Assembly (NCBI GenBank): GCA_964471215.1
Contig: CAYYFC010000019.1
Location: 1-28,874 of the forward strand
Direction: 5' to 3'
Length of the DNA: 28,874 bases
Source: Archaeoglobus_B sp964471215
GTDB taxonomy: Archaea > Halobacteriota > Archaeoglobi > Archaeoglobales > Archaeoglobaceae
Shown here: piece by piece, positions 14,081 through 22,256 of the stretch
How the letters are laid out: each line of letters begins with the position of its first letter
Numbering within the stretch: the stretch's first letter is position 1
The notes under the pieces: generated by a model
What the model was told of the DNA's origin: nothing
The model's database searches: none
What the model saw: the letters and a program-made list of their open reading frames with translations, nothing else
Translations under genes and position numbers: made by a program

Positions 14081-15166
14081 TTATTCATTTTGAACTATTT
14101 TAATTCCAAATCTAGCCCATATGTTGCATGTTCCCTCAAAGCTAACCATACAGGGTCCTATTGGATTCTTTGGTGTACAAGCCTTCATGAAAAGTGGACA
14201 ATCGGTAGGCTCGATTAAACCTCTTAAAACCTCTCCACACCTACAAGCCTTCTTTCTAATGTCTACTTTTGGCTCAAAATCCTTAAAAACATCTTCAAAG
14301 AATTTTAAGGCATCAAAGTCTTCAAACTCCTTTTTTAAGGCACCACCAGATCTCCTCACAATACCAAGTCCTCTCCATTCCCAATCGTCCCTCTTAAAAA
14401 CCCTGTTCATAACCTCCTGAGCCTTTACATTTCCCTCGTACCTAACAGCCCTTGTATACTCGTTTAAAAGGACGATTTCATCATTTTTTATAGCTTCGAT
14501 GAGCATATAAACTGCAAGCATAACGTCTTCCGGCTCAAAACCAGCTATAACCTGCGGTATCTTCAAATGTTCGTAAGCCTTAACGCCTACTATAGTTGAG
14601 ACATGACCGGGATTTATGAATCCGTCTATCTTTATCTCTCCAAGGGATAGTAGGTGTTCCATCGCAGGTACGAAGAATCTGTGAGCTGAGAAAACGTAGA
14701 AGTTTTCGACGCAGTCGAGCAATGCAAGAGCAGTTGAAGGCATCGTAGTTTCAAAGCCTATTGCAAAATGAACAACTGGTTTGTCCACTTTTTTTGCTAT
14801 CTCCAGTGCATCGAATACGCTGTAGACTATCCTTATATCAAATCCCTTAGATTTATAGTAAAAAAGGGATTTTCCCTCGAAAGGTACCCTGGCCATATCT
14901 CCGAACGTCGTGAGTATTATGTTCTTCCTTTCCAGTAGATAGAATACCTTTTGAAGATCGAGATCAGGTGTTATGCAGACAGGACATCCCGGACCCGGTA
15001 TAAGCTTTAAATTCCCAGGCAGAAGGCTTCTGAGATTGTATCTGGTCACAGTATCCTCGTGAGTACCGCATAAATGCATTATCTTTACTTCTCTGAATCC
15101 GTCCATCAACTCCCTTATCCTCTTTGCTATATTTAGTATCGTCTGCTTCCTATCCCTTACAAACAA
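14081..15166 (-). CDS. hypD: [NiFe] hydrogenase maturation protein HypD
   Basis: 361 residues, full length. HypD is a [4Fe-4S] protein that works with HypC to assemble the Fe(CN)2CO centre of [NiFe] hydrogenases. Conserved segments are all present: LCGTHE (C33), GPGCPVC (C61, C64), GFETT, INPGHVS, CRCGEVLRG, PTDCPLFMKAC and GPCMVSFEGTCNIW. The start is a TTG at 15166, preceded by GGTGAT 3 bases away; an AT-rich element near 15203 may be its own promoter. It lies about 100 bases after hypC, in the order hypA-hypB-hypC-hypD. hypE and hypF are not in the window. Confidence 0.95.
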   Translation of the reverse strand: MFVRDRKQTILNIAKRIRELMDGFREVKIMHLCGTHEDTVTRYNLRSLLPGNLKLIPGPGCPVCITPDLDLQKVFYLLERKNIILTTFGDMARVPFEGKSLFYYKSKGFDIRIVYSVFDALEIAKKVDKPVVHFAIGFETTMPSTALALLDCVENFYVFSAHRFFVPAMEHLLSLGEIKIDGFINPGHVSTIVGVKAYEHLKIPQVIAGFEPEDVMLAVYMLIEAIKNDEIVLLNEYTRAVRYEGNVKAQEVMNRVFKRDDWEWRGLGIVRRSGGALKKEFEDFDALKFFEDVFKDFEPKVDIRKKACRCGEVLRGLIEPTDCPLFMKACTPKNPIGPCMVSFEGTCNIWARFGIKIVQNE

Positions 15167-15268
15167 GATATCACCCGTATCTGCAGGATTTTCCGTGAAA
15201 TTTTAAATCTCCAAAACCTGACAAGCTATTCAAGGCTATAAATCCGTCATGATCCAAAAATTTTAGAT

Positions 15269-15493
15269 TTACTGGTTTAGCGGGCCGAACATCTCCTCAA
15301 GTAGTTCGACTGTTTTTTTCGCCTCCCTTTCATCTATCTTCTGTATGGCAAATCCCACATGCACGAGTACGTAGTCCCCTTCCTTGAGATCGTCGATTAG
15401 ATCTATTCTTATTTTTCTCCTCGCACCGTTGAAGTCGACTACTGCAAATGGATATTCTATTTTTTCAACTCTTCCTGGGATTGCAATACACAT
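15269..15493 (-). CDS. hypC: Hydrogenase maturation chaperone HypC
   Basis: 74 residues beginning MCIAIPGRV; the cysteine at position 2 becomes N-terminal after methionine removal and is the residue that binds the iron precursor and HypD. FNGARRKIRIDLIDDLKEGDYVLVHVGFAIQKID is the typical remainder of this beta-barrel. The reading frame extends six codons upstream, but the MCxAIPG motif fixes the ATG at 15493. The gene starts inside the end of hypB (37-base overlap). Confidence 0.95.
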   Translation of the reverse strand: MCIAIPGRVEKIEYPFAVVDFNGARRKIRIDLIDDLKEGDYVLVHVGFAIQKIDEREAKKTVELLEEMFGPLNQ

Positions 15494-16128
15494 CTCAACC
15501 ACTCCATCCACTCTTCAAATCCAATACCCTTCTTAAGATCCATCTTAATTATCTTGGCCTTTGGATTTAACGTTTTTGCATCCCTTACCATTTTATCCAC
15601 ATCTGCCTCAACAGCATCCGCCAGTTCAACCTTATTTATTATTATAACATCGGCTATTCTGAATATCTCGGGATGCTTCCCCACAACGTCATCTCCCTCC
15701 GTCACGCTAACCATGACAACCCTGTAGTTCTCCCCAAGATCAAAGTCGACAGGGCATATCAGATTTCCCACGTTTTCTATGAAAAGTAAATCCAGATTTA
15801 GATCGCCGAACTCTTCAAGTGCGTGATGAACGAGATGTGCGTCAAGATGGCATTCCTTTCCTGTGTTAAGGGGTATTGCCTTAACACCGTATTTTGCTAT
15901 TCTCTTGTAATCATCCTTTGCAATCACATCTCCAAGTATCGCACCTATCTTCACATCCCTCAACCTTTCAACCGTCTTTTCTATTAAAAGGGTTTTTCCA
16001 GATCCTATCGCACCCATTACATTTATGGCTATAACACCCTTCTGTCTCAGCAGGTTTCTGTTTTCTTCGGCAAGTCTTTTATTTTCTTCAAGGATATCCA
16101 CTTCAGCATCAACCTCTATTTTATGCAC
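15457..16128 (-). CDS. hypB: Hydrogenase nickel-insertion GTPase HypB
   Basis: 223 residues. HypB is a GTPase that, with HypA, delivers nickel to the hydrogenase large subunit. Visible motifs are the P-loop GAIGSGKT (residues 39-46), GKECHLDAHLVHHAL with the conserved metal-site Cys-His pair, LLFIENVGNLICPVDFDLGE (switch region and second metal cysteine), and the base-recognition motif INKVEL. It lacks the N-terminal CxxCGC nickel motif and the histidine-rich region of some bacterial HypB proteins. The start is a GTG directly after the hypA stop, with GAGGTGAG upstream. Its 3' end overlaps hypC. Confidence 0.95.
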   Translation of the reverse strand: MHKIEVDAEVDILEENKRLAEENRNLLRQKGVIAINVMGAIGSGKTLLIEKTVERLRDVKIGAILGDVIAKDDYKRIAKYGVKAIPLNTGKECHLDAHLVHHALEEFGDLNLDLLFIENVGNLICPVDFDLGENYRVVMVSVTEGDDVVGKHPEIFRIADVIIINKVELADAVEADVDKMVRDAKTLNPKAKIIKMDLKKGIGFEEWMEWLRCVLQSQEELKK

Positions 16129-16464
16129 CTAACTCACCTCCATTTCGACCCTCTTCAATATCATATCCTTACCACCCTCAATAGAAACTATTCCCCCGCA
16201 CTCGCATATACCTATTACCTCATCAAACTCCCTACCGCATAGGGGACATTTGATTTTGGGCTTAGCAACTTCTATTTCAAGCTTTGCACCCTCTGCTATC
16301 GTTCCCTTTGTTATAACATCAAAACAAAACTTTAGCTGCTCTGGATTAAGCATTAAAAGCTCTCCTATTACCACATGAACGAGATTTACCCTTTTGGCGT
16401 TATGTTTCTCAGCAACCTTTAAAACGCTTTCGAGTAGCATCTGGGCAAAACTCAGTTCGTGCAC
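16129..16464 (-). CDS. hypA: Hydrogenase nickel chaperone HypA
   Basis: 111 residues beginning MHEL; His2 with the N-terminal amine is the nickel site of HypA. A structural zinc site follows with CPLC (C73, C76) and CEC (C87, C89), where a second CxxC-type pair is usual. HypA transfers nickel together with HypB into the apo-hydrogenase. It is the first gene of hypABC. The start codon is GTG at 16464, and GATTAAATAT lies about 25 bases upstream, so the message is probably leaderless. Confidence 0.95.
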   Translation of the reverse strand: MHELSFAQMLLESVLKVAEKHNAKRVNLVHVVIGELLMLNPEQLKFCFDVITKGTIAEGAKLEIEVAKPKIKCPLCGREFDEVIGICECGGIVSIEGGKDMILKRVEMEVS

Positions 16465-16483
16465 AACATATGTACTACATCTG

Positions 16484-16516
16484 ATATTTAATCAAATCGA
16501 TAAAGTTTTATTTAAA
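16484..16516. promoter_or_regulatory. Divergent promoters for hypA (minus) and the TPR protein (plus)
   Basis: Two separate TATA-like elements lie in the 71-base gap. 16484-16493 reads GATTAAATAT on the minus strand, about 25 bases from the hypA GTG. 16507-16516 reads TTTATTTAAA on the plus strand, about 25 bases from the ATG at 16536. Both genes would be leaderless. Confidence 0.55.
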
Positions 16517-16535
16517 TTGAGCTTTAGCAGAAGAC

Positions 16536-17513
16536 ATGGATAAAGTAACAGCTGGAATAATAGCACTGATAGTCGCGATAGTTGCTGCAGCGGTCGCAAT
16601 TGCCTACTACTTCGGATTCTGGTTTCTTGTGAGGGTTGTGCTCGGAATAATATTCTTGGCATTGTCGGCGATGTTTGCGGTTTTATTCGGGATTTTAATA
16701 TATGCTAAATCCAAATATTCGATTCTATCCATCATAGGATTCATACCGTCTGCCTATGCTTTTTATCAGTGCTATACTTGGAAGGAACCGATTCACATAG
16801 CATACATATCGGCTGCTTACGTCATAGCTCTTCTAATTGGTATCTGGTACATATCCGAACCCGATCTGAGCATAATAGAGAGACTGAAGAGTGCTAAATC
16901 GCTTGAGAAATCCGGAAACTACAGGGCAGCAGCTAGGAAGTACGAAAAAAAGGGAGATTTCATAAAGGCTGCAGAATGCTATATAAAGGCCGGACTTCTC
17001 GAATCCGCAGCATGGTGCTACGAAAGGGCTGAGAAGTTTGATAAATCCGCTGAGATATACGAGAGACTTGCCAGGGAGAAGGGTGAATCGTACTACTGGA
17101 AGGAGGCATACGAATTCTATAAAAAAGCGGGAAATAAGTTGAAATCGGCAGAGTGTCTCGAGAAGTATGCCGAGGAGGAACCGTGGTACTGGGAAGACGT
17201 TGCAAAGATATACGAGGAGATAAACAACAGGGAAAGAGCTGAAAATGCATGGAAAAAGGCTCTGGAGTATTACATAAAGGAGGCGGAGGAGGAAGGGGTT
17301 TTCTGGGAGGATGTCGCGAAGATATATGAAAAGCTCGGTAAAGCTGAAGAGGCAAGAGATGCTTGGATCAAATACGTCGAATACTGCAAAAAAGAAGCGG
17401 AAAAGGATCCCGCATGGTGGAAACATGTTGCGGAGGGCTATGAAAAGTTAGGAATGATTAAAGAGGCGGAAGAGGCAAGAAGGAAGTATGAAGAATTCAG
17501 AAAAAAGAAATAG
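16536..17513 (+). CDS. Membrane protein with cytoplasmic TPR-like repeats
   Basis: 325 residues. The first 110 contain four predicted transmembrane helices (about 5-27, 30-56, 60-78 and 84-106). The remainder is a soluble helical-repeat domain. Residues 125-210 hold SNAP/TPR-like units such as NYRAAARKYEKKGDFIKAAECYIKAG. The last 110 residues contain three near-copies of about 36 residues, each with a tryptophan before VAxxYEK (YWEDVAKIYE, FWEDVAKIYE, WWKHVAEGYE). Such proteins act as scaffolds; the partner is unknown. It is a single-gene unit, divergent from hypA and convergent with the gene ending at 17522, with a TATA box suggesting a leaderless message. I do not recognise a named family beyond TPR. 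Confidence 0.8.
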   Translation: MDKVTAGIIALIVAIVAAAVAIAYYFGFWFLVRVVLGIIFLALSAMFAVLFGILIYAKSKYSILSIIGFIPSAYAFYQCYTWKEPIHIAYISAAYVIALLIGIWYISEPDLSIIERLKSAKSLEKSGNYRAAARKYEKKGDFIKAAECYIKAGLLESAAWCYERAEKFDKSAEIYERLAREKGESYYWKEAYEFYKKAGNKLKSAECLEKYAEEEPWYWEDVAKIYEEINNRERAENAWKKALEYYIKEAEEEGVFWEDVAKIYEKLGKAEEARDAWIKYVEYCKKEAEKDPAWWKHVAEGYEKLGMIKEAEEARRKYEEFRKKK

Positions 17514-17521
17514 AATCTAAA

Positions 17522-18127
17522 TCATCCGCCGAGATGAACCTTTATCTTGTGCAGTAGATCGGCAGGTGATTTGATCGGGTACTCCAGTTCGCTCAGTATA
17601 TCCTCGATTCTCCTGTCCTTTATTACCATTCCCCTCAATCTCTCCTCAAGCTTTTCCCTTTCTACCGGAAAATCCAATCCCTTGATTCTTGCAAGCACAT
17701 GAACAGCCCAGTCGACACCAAGTACTTCCATCTCCTCTCTTCTCATTTCGACCTCTTCCGTTTCGAATCTTCCCTCTTCCTTTAACTTCTTGTAAGCCAA
17801 TTTTGCTATGCCACCCGCTATATGTTCTCTTGGCCTCTCCTCAAGCTCTCCCTCAATATACCTCTTCACCTCCTCCTCATCCGCCGTTGCTATGTTTTTG
17901 GCAGTCTGCTCGGTTATACCAAGTATCTCGGCTATTTCCCTGTAGGTCTTAAAGGCCTCGTTTTTGAGTATAACTACATAGGATGCCTCCGCGAGGCTGG
18001 GAAGCCATGTAAGGTTTCTGTATTCTACAAGCTTTTTCAGACCTCCAAGCAGCTTTATACTCTCCAAAAATACTTTTTCCGCCATCCTGTCTATATCCCC
18101 ACCCCTAGGTCTTGTAATTACCTCCAC
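17522..18127 (-). CDS. Helix-turn-helix protein, partner of the KaiC-like ATPase
   Basis: 201 residues. A helix-turn-helix-like segment is seen at about residues 58-80 (YREIAEILGITEQTAKNIA), and the C-terminal half is charged and helical (RREEMEVLGVDWAVHVLARIKG). It resembles a conserved archaeal group of predicted regulators, but I cannot name it. I rejected the longer frame to a TTG at 18166 because GAGGTGGTT stands just before the GTG at 18127, 13 bases after the stop of the upstream KaiC-like gene. The two genes are clearly co-transcribed, so the product may be the output or regulator of the ATPase. Confidence 0.75.
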   Translation of the reverse strand: MEVITRPRGGDIDRMAEKVFLESIKLLGGLKKLVEYRNLTWLPSLAEASYVVILKNEAFKTYREIAEILGITEQTAKNIATADEEEVKRYIEGELEERPREHIAGGIAKLAYKKLKEEGRFETEEVEMRREEMEVLGVDWAVHVLARIKGLDFPVEREKLEERLRGMVIKDRRIEDILSELEYPIKSPADLLHKIKVHLGG

Positions 18128-18140
18128 ATCAACCACCTCT

Positions 18141-18992
18141 CTACTCTCTTTCCCTCCTCTTAACAAACTCGTTCAGGGGACATATTATCTCTATCGTTCC
18201 GGATTCCGTTATCTCGAAAATCCATGTCCTCGAATCATGCCCGCACATCCTGCACCCGTCTATTCTTATCGTCCTTATAACACTACCTATGGGCAGACCG
18301 TAAAGACTTACATCCCATCTCGACTCTATAAGTTTTTTATCCAGAACAATAGTCCCATCGACTATATGAGCTACTGCAAGTCCTCCTGCAGCTTCAGCGC
18401 TTTCGCTTGCCTGAGCAGATCTCTTCTGAGATACGAATATACCTGTCTGTCTGAATTTTTTTAGGAAGTTGAAGAACTGCCTTACTATCTGTCTGGCCAG
18501 AACTTCCTTATGCTCGTACAAACCAGTTATACTGTCTATTATAGTATTCGTAACCTTCTTCTCCTTAATCGCATACGCCATAGTTTCCATCAGGGCCTTT
18601 GGATTCTCTCTCAATTCATCGCTTTCCGAAGCATCTATGACGACTATGTTCTCCTCGACCTTTTTGAAATCGGCACCCAGAGCCTCAGCCTTATTCTTCA
18701 AAGCCGTATAGAGGAAATGAGCTGGGCTCTCAACAGTCACGAACAGAACTCTGTATCCGGCATTTGCCTGGGTTATCGCGAACTGCTCGGCTAGAACGCT
18801 TTTCCCCGTATCGGGCACACCCGTTATATTCAAAACTGAGAGATAGGGAATACCTCCAAGCGGTTTTTTTACGTATTTATCACCCTCCAATTCCATTTTA
18901 TAAAACATCCCATCTAATTTTGTTCCCGTCGGAATTCCGAAAAGTTTAGGAGCCTTTGTCTCCAGATCCTTCAATTCGTAATACTTCGCCAT
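18141..18992 (-). CDS. KaiC-like RecA-superfamily ATPase
   Basis: 283 residues, a single RecA/KaiC domain. Walker A is GVPDTGKS (58-65), Walker B is NTIIDS (149-154), and ETVESPAHFLYTAL-like sequence follows the first strand. A CRMC pair (C247, C250) followed by HD near the C-terminus may bind metal, unlike clock KaiC. Single-domain KaiC-like ATPases are widespread in archaea as signalling ATPases; the specific process is unknown. The start ATG at 18992 lies about 27 bases from a 16-base palindrome that contains the TATA box. The helix-turn-helix gene follows 13 bases downstream. Confidence 0.88.
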   Translation of the reverse strand: MAKYYELKDLETKAPKLFGIPTGTKLDGMFYKMELEGDKYVKKPLGGIPYLSVLNITGVPDTGKSVLAEQFAITQANAGYRVLFVTVESPAHFLYTALKNKAEALGADFKKVEENIVVIDASESDELRENPKALMETMAYAIKEKKVTNTIIDSITGLYEHKEVLARQIVRQFFNFLKKFRQTGIFVSQKRSAQASESAEAAGGLAVAHIVDGTIVLDKKLIESRWDVSLYGLPIGSVIRTIRIDGCRMCGHDSRTWIFEITESGTIEIICPLNEFVKRRERE

Positions 18993-19011
18993 GCTATAGA
19001 TTTTAACATCT

Positions 19012-19027
19012 TAAGATTTAAATCTTA
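19012..19027 (-). promoter_or_regulatory. 16-base perfect palindrome overlapping the KaiC-like gene's TATA box
   Basis: TAAGATTTAAATCTTA is a perfect palindrome whose core, GATTTAAATC, is also the expected TATA element, centred about 27 bases before the ATG at 18992. A protein bound here would block TBP. Autoregulation by the helix-turn-helix partner is possible but not shown. Confidence 0.5.
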
Positions 19028-19091
19028 CCCAGTTTTATTTTCTTTTTATATTAAGAAATAAAATTTTTAATTTTTATGCTTTGAATCCAAA

Positions 19092-19256
19092 CTATTTGAA
19101 GAATATTCCATGCTTCTTCATAAGTCTCCTGCTTCCGCAGAAAGGACAATAAAGGTTTGGTATATGAAGTATTGCAGAATAGCTCGTTGTCCTTCTAACT
19201 ATTATATCGAATTCCGCACCGCATCTGGCACAGTAAAGGTTATCTATTTTTGTCAT
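19092..19256 (-). CDS. 54-residue zinc-ribbon protein
   Basis: A short gene read directly from the sequence. The product begins MTKIDNLYCARCGAEFDIIV and ends with CPFCGSRRLMKKHGIFFK. Two CxxCG knuckles (C9, C12 and C37, C40) separated by 24 residues form a typical zinc ribbon. The ATG at 19256 has an excellent ribosome site, GGAGGTG, 6 bases upstream. It follows the UPF0216 gene by about 60 bases and is probably the last gene of the DUF62-UPF0216 transcript. The ribbon could bind nucleic acid or protein; no further function is evident. Confidence 0.8.
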   Translation of the reverse strand: MTKIDNLYCARCGAEFDIIVRRTTSYSAILHIPNLYCPFCGSRRLMKKHGIFFK

Positions 19257-19316
19257 TTACTCCACCTCCAATTAAATCATCCTTCCAGTCTTTAATTTTT
19301 TCCTCTGCGTTAACAC

Positions 19317-19727
19317 TTAAAACATGACTCTGAAGAACACCTGACTTGCAGTTCTCAACTTCCTCCTTATCGCTGCCATTTCGTACGTGTACAGGACAAG
19401 GTTGTTGTTCATGATTCTGTCGTATCCGAATGCCCTCTTTATGAATTCTATGTGCATTCTGTCCCTCACGTATATTACGGTCTTTCCCTCTATGCTACAC
19501 ATCTCGAAAACTATGGGTATTTTAAACCTGTTCCAGTCCGATTTGTCCACGTATTTCGCTATGAACTCCAGCTCCTTTTTTTCAATCAGGTATTCATTTC
19601 CATCTCTTGCCTTTATCGTCGGAAATTCTTCCTTAAGCATTTCGGCCAGTGTTCTGCTTTTTTCAGCGAGATGCTTGTTTATAGCTTCTATCATCCTTGC
19701 TATTGCCCTTTCGGATGCATCCATCAT
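19317..19727 (-). CDS. UPF0216 (DUF61) family protein
   Basis: 136 residues matching the archaeal UPF0216 family: an N-terminal helix pair (AIARMIEAINKHLAEKSRTLAEML), the segment TIKARDGNEYLIEKKELEFIA, LPIV-like IPIVFEM, and the closing MAAIRRKLRTASQVFF. The family has no established function. The start ATG overlaps the stop of the upstream DUF62 gene (ATGA), so translation is coupled. A zinc-ribbon gene follows about 60 bases downstream. Confidence 0.85.
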   Translation of the reverse strand: MMDASERAIARMIEAINKHLAEKSRTLAEMLKEEFPTIKARDGNEYLIEKKELEFIAKYVDKSDWNRFKIPIVFEMCSIEGKTVIYVRDRMHIEFIKRAFGYDRIMNNNLVLYTYEMAAIRRKLRTASQVFFRVMF

Positions 19728-20482
19728 TCTATCACCCTCAATCTTATTTTACCCGATTTCAAATCCAACTCTTTCGAAAGATTACCGTTTCTTATACTTA
19801 GCTCCAGAGTCCCGAAACTTCCTATCAGCGCTAGAGGCTGACCGACTTCAACATCAGCGTATTTTTCTACCAATGGAAATTCTACATCCTTTAAATAAAA
19901 GCGTTTTGCCCTTACGTCCTCTGCTTTAAGATTCGTTATAGCATTTCCAAATCTGTCCACGAATATTATCCTGCATTCTATCAAATCACCCCTGATTTTG
20001 TAGTCGAATAATTCCAGCTCATTTATCTTACCTTCGTAAGGTTCCGCTACTTCACATAACCTGTTAATGGATGCGTACGCTGAAGCGGGGGCGAACACAT
20101 CCCTTCCGTGAAACGTGGATGAAAGGACTCCCGTTATCCTTGAAGTTTTATCCTTATCTATCACCCAAATCCTTTTTATTCCGCTCTCAATGGCGGAGGG
20201 ATACAGTATACCGTTATCGGGTCCTATAAATATGTGGTTGCCAGTCTCGATAGCTATTGCCTTCCTCTCACCTCCCACCTCGGGATCAACTACGGCGACG
20301 TGAACCGCTTTCGGAAAAAATCTGTAGGCGTTATAAAGAAGAAAAGCTCCCTGGTAAACGTTCTGTGGTTCTATTGAATGTGTTATGTCAACTATGCAAG
20401 CCTCCGGATTTATACTTAATATCACTCCCTTCATAACCCCCGGATAGTAATCTCCGAAGTCCGTTGTAAGTGTTATAATCAT
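19724..20482 (-). CDS. S-adenosylmethionine hydroxide adenosyltransferase (DUF62)
   Basis: 252 residues of the SAM hydrolase/fluorinase superfamily. The family's D-R-H set is present at D66 (VVDPEVGGERK), R73 and H125 (FHGRDVF), close to the positions known for the Pyrococcus enzyme that hydrolyses SAM to adenosine and methionine. LTTDFGDYYPGVMKGV opens the protein and GPDNGIL marks the adenosine pocket. The usual DPGVG is DPEVG here. The frame is open to 20521, but the family starts at MIITLTTDFG, so the ATG at 20482 with GAGG upstream is chosen. It leads the UPF0216 and zinc-ribbon genes and is divergent from the glycosyltransferase. Confidence 0.9.
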   Translation of the reverse strand: MIITLTTDFGDYYPGVMKGVILSINPEACIVDITHSIEPQNVYQGAFLLYNAYRFFPKAVHVAVVDPEVGGERKAIAIETGNHIFIGPDNGILYPSAIESGIKRIWVIDKDKTSRITGVLSSTFHGRDVFAPASAYASINRLCEVAEPYEGKINELELFDYKIRGDLIECRIIFVDRFGNAITNLKAEDVRAKRFYLKDVEFPLVEKYADVEVGQPLALIGSFGTLELSIRNGNLSKELDLKSGKIRLRVIE

Positions 20483-20539
20483 ATACCTCAGTAATCTTAA
20501 AATAGCCTTAAATTTAACCATGGCAGAGGAGGATGACGT

Positions 20540-22114
20540 GTGAAGATAACGGTAATTTTACCCGCATATAACGAGGCTAACAGGATAGAAAAGGCTGTTA
20601 AAGAGGTAAAGAATTGGATGGACAGGTTGGGGTATGATTATGAGATAATAATAGCTGAAGATGGATCTACCGATGGAACTGATAGGATAGCGAGAAGTTT
20701 AGCCGAAAAAGACGAGAGGGTTATACATCTCCACAGCGATGTGAGGCTTGGAAGGGGTAAGGCACTTGCAAATGCCATTAAAAAATCAAGGGGGGATGTT
20801 GTAGCATATCTGGATGTGGATCTCTCCACAGATATGTCACATTTAAAAGAACTAATAGATTCAATAGTTGTGCAAGGATACGACATATCCATAGGCTCGA
20901 GACTTATGAAGGAAAGCGATGTTGAGAGATCTTTTAAAAGGGATTTCTTGTCAAGGGTTTACAACTTTCTCGTTAGATCTATGCTGGGTTCGAAGATAAG
21001 GGATCATCAGTGCGGATTTAAGGCGTTTAAAAGGGAATCAATTCTTAAGATAATAGATCAGGTCAAGGACAACCACTGGTTCTGGGATACAGAGGTCCTC
21101 GTCCTGGCCCAGAGGATGGGGTATAGGATAAGAGAAATCCCCGTTAGGTGGAGGCAGAGCGAGGAAACAAAGGTAAGGTTTCTGAAGGATTCGCTCTACA
21201 TGTTTTCCCAGATATTAAGAATGTGGATGGAGAGCAGGAGATCTAGAAAATTCTTTGCGATATCGCTCATAATCTCCGTATCAATTCTCATAGCACTTGC
21301 CTATTTTTCTGGATTTAACATCGAAGTCCTATCCAGGATAAGTCCAAAATCCGTACTGCTGGCATCAATTGTGTACATAGTATCTTTTTTTGTAAGAGGT
21401 TACAGATTCGGCTACATATTACTAAAGCTAGGATTCAAATGTCCGGTAATATTTTCGACGGAAGGTATAGCGATAGGTCAGATGATAAACGTTGTTACTC
21501 CAGCAAAACTTGGAGATCTCGTTAGAACATATGTATTTAAACTTAAAGAGGTCCCAATTTCAAGCTGTATAAGCGGTCTAGCTGTTGAAAGGCTTTTCGA
21601 TCTTTTTACCGTAATACTCTTTTCCTTTTTATCAATAACAGTTCTTGGAAGTTTTAAATACGTTAGAATGCCAATATACGCAACTCTGGCTCTTTTATCG
21701 ATAGTTTCTCTCGTATTCGTATTTTCGAGAATGGAGAACTTGATAGGGAAGATGTCAAAGGACGTTAACATAGCATTGAGGAGCGGTTACTTTGTTTTAA
21801 GCTTGATTTCAATAACTAACTGGCTGATAGATGTCCTAACATGCTACTTGATCGCCATTGCTTTTAACGTTAGCTTCTGGATAATAATGCTTGCAGTCGC
21901 CATATCGAATATCGTTAAGGCAATACCGGTAACGCCTGGAGGTATAGGTGCGTACGAAATTACCATGACGGGGATACTGGCTGCTTTCGGTTTAAACATG
22001 GGTGAGGCGTTTACCGTGTCACTTGTAGATCACACTCTAAAGAATGTGTTGACAGTATTGATGGGTTACATATCCATAGCACATCTGAACATTAAGATAA
22101 GGGAGATAGCATAA
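20540..22114 (+). CDS. Glycosyltransferase family 2 fused to UPF0104 membrane domain (AglD-like)
   Basis: 524 residues in two parts. Residues 1-235 are a GT-A glycosyltransferase of the dolichol-phosphate sugar type: ILPAYNEANRI, IAEDGSTDGT, DVDLSTD (metal-binding aspartates), GSRL and RDHQCGFKAFKR. Residues 240-515 hold about eight transmembrane helices of the UPF0104/lysylphosphatidylglycerol-synthase-like region, with PAKLGDLVRTYV and the characteristic PGGIGAYEITMTGIL. This architecture is that of Haloferax AglD, which charges a dolichol phosphate for S-layer N-glycosylation. The sugar cannot be read from sequence. The start is a GTG with GAGGAGG 7 bases upstream. The sequon-rich secreted proteins at 9563-13686 are plausible targets of such a pathway. 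Confidence 0.88.
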   Translation: MKITVILPAYNEANRIEKAVKEVKNWMDRLGYDYEIIIAEDGSTDGTDRIARSLAEKDERVIHLHSDVRLGRGKALANAIKKSRGDVVAYLDVDLSTDMSHLKELIDSIVVQGYDISIGSRLMKESDVERSFKRDFLSRVYNFLVRSMLGSKIRDHQCGFKAFKRESILKIIDQVKDNHWFWDTEVLVLAQRMGYRIREIPVRWRQSEETKVRFLKDSLYMFSQILRMWMESRRSRKFFAISLIISVSILIALAYFSGFNIEVLSRISPKSVLLASIVYIVSFFVRGYRFGYILLKLGFKCPVIFSTEGIAIGQMINVVTPAKLGDLVRTYVFKLKEVPISSCISGLAVERLFDLFTVILFSFLSITVLGSFKYVRMPIYATLALLSIVSLVFVFSRMENLIGKMSKDVNIALRSGYFVLSLISITNWLIDVLTCYLIAIAFNVSFWIIMLAVAISNIVKAIPVTPGGIGAYEITMTGILAAFGLNMGEAFTVSLVDHTLKNVLTVLMGYISIAHLNIKIREIA

Positions 22115-22256
22115 TCCGCGGTCAGATCATTTGCGAATATTCGATCTTTTAGAGTTGAGACAAAAACGATTTCTCTTCAACTTCAAAATTCAAATGCATA
22201 CACGAGGATAGCTTTTATTTAGCAAATGATTACAGTTCATTCTCTAACATTCATTC

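Noticed and set aside
19257..19330. Alternative frame after UPF0216 encoding AEEKIKDWKDDLIGG
   Set aside because: It looks protein-like over about 20 codons but has no start codon or ribosome site, and UPF0216 already ends at its normal place, so no frameshift is needed.
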